Below are positions 30,649 to 30,649 of a DNA stretch of 30,649 bases, piece by piece. Source of the DNA: Patescibacteria group bacterium UBA2100 (lineage in GTDB: Bacteria; Patescibacteriota; Minisyncoccia; Phycocordibacterales; UBA2100); the NCBI GenBank assembly GCA_002331185.1, contig DCYW01000011.1:1-30649 (forward strand). The letters are read 5' to 3'. How positions within the stretch are numbered: position 1 is the stretch's first letter; each line of letters opens with the position of its first letter. Under the pieces are notes generated by a model. The model made no database searches, was not told the origin of the DNA, and saw only the letters and a list, made by a program, of their open reading frames with translations. Position numbers and translations under genes: made by a program.

Positions 30649-30649
30649 C

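Noticed and set aside
1..30649. UGA recoded as glycine, as in some CPR lineages
   Set aside because: dnaX and the first glycosyltransferase end at TGA in the expected place and conserved proteins show no internal TGA.

Overview
The window looks like a chromosomal segment of a Candidate Phyla Radiation (Patescibacteria) bacterium, most likely a Parcubacteria-type lineage. The reasons are the mix of compact housekeeping proteins (an UvrA missing an internal block, a DnaX without its zinc module or tau tail, a UDP-sugar dehydrogenase without its third domain, a short Rel), tightly packed genes, very short or absent 5' leaders, and small exported proteins without clear relatives. TGA acts as a stop (dnaX, first glycosyltransferase), so the recoded UGA-Gly code of Gracilibacteria/Absconditabacteria does not apply. 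The phylum is inferred from protein style; no rRNA is present to prove it.

Region 1 (1-8845, all minus strand) is repair and folding: the 5' 836 codons of uvrA (3' end outside the window), a 31-codon small membrane protein between two hairpins, uvrB, an anchored FKBP isomerase, and an apparent cyclophilin - PIF1-like helicase - folD operon. Region 2 (8972-13838, minus) is envelope and accessory: a signal-peptide protein with a PVTP tandem repeat, a two-TM protein plus an alpha/beta hydrolase, two tandem M14 carboxypeptidase paralogues of which the upstream one has lost most of its active site, and a YgjP-like metalloprotease.

Region 3 (13860-14680) is the least ordinary part: a plus-strand gene for a zinc-less CHC2 (DnaG-type) domain with a roughly 100-nt leader closed by a 13-bp stem, then a noncoding mosaic of hairpins that begins with an exact copy of the tRNA-Gln 3' end and runs up to the real tRNA-Gln gene.

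Region 4 (14731-20868) carries dnaX with a histidine phosphatase (minus), then a serS - ftsQ-like - dus - Cys-rich small protein operon (minus), with dprA diverging from serS across a 28-bp spacer that seems to hold one shared -10 box. Region 5 (20922-30649) holds a secreted Arg/Tyr-rich glycine-zipper protein, topA, a truncated UDP-glucose/GDP-mannose dehydrogenase, a second histidine phosphatase, two GT4 glycosyltransferases translationally coupled and followed by rel, then parB converging on rel, and tRNA-Leu at the edge.

Two initiation styles recur. Several core genes (FKBP, the two-TM gene, dnaX, serS, dprA, parB) have a -10 box only 7-11 nt before the start codon, often of the extended TGN-TATACT type, implying leaderless mRNAs. 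Several small or exported accessory genes have strong Shine-Dalgarno sequences and real leaders.
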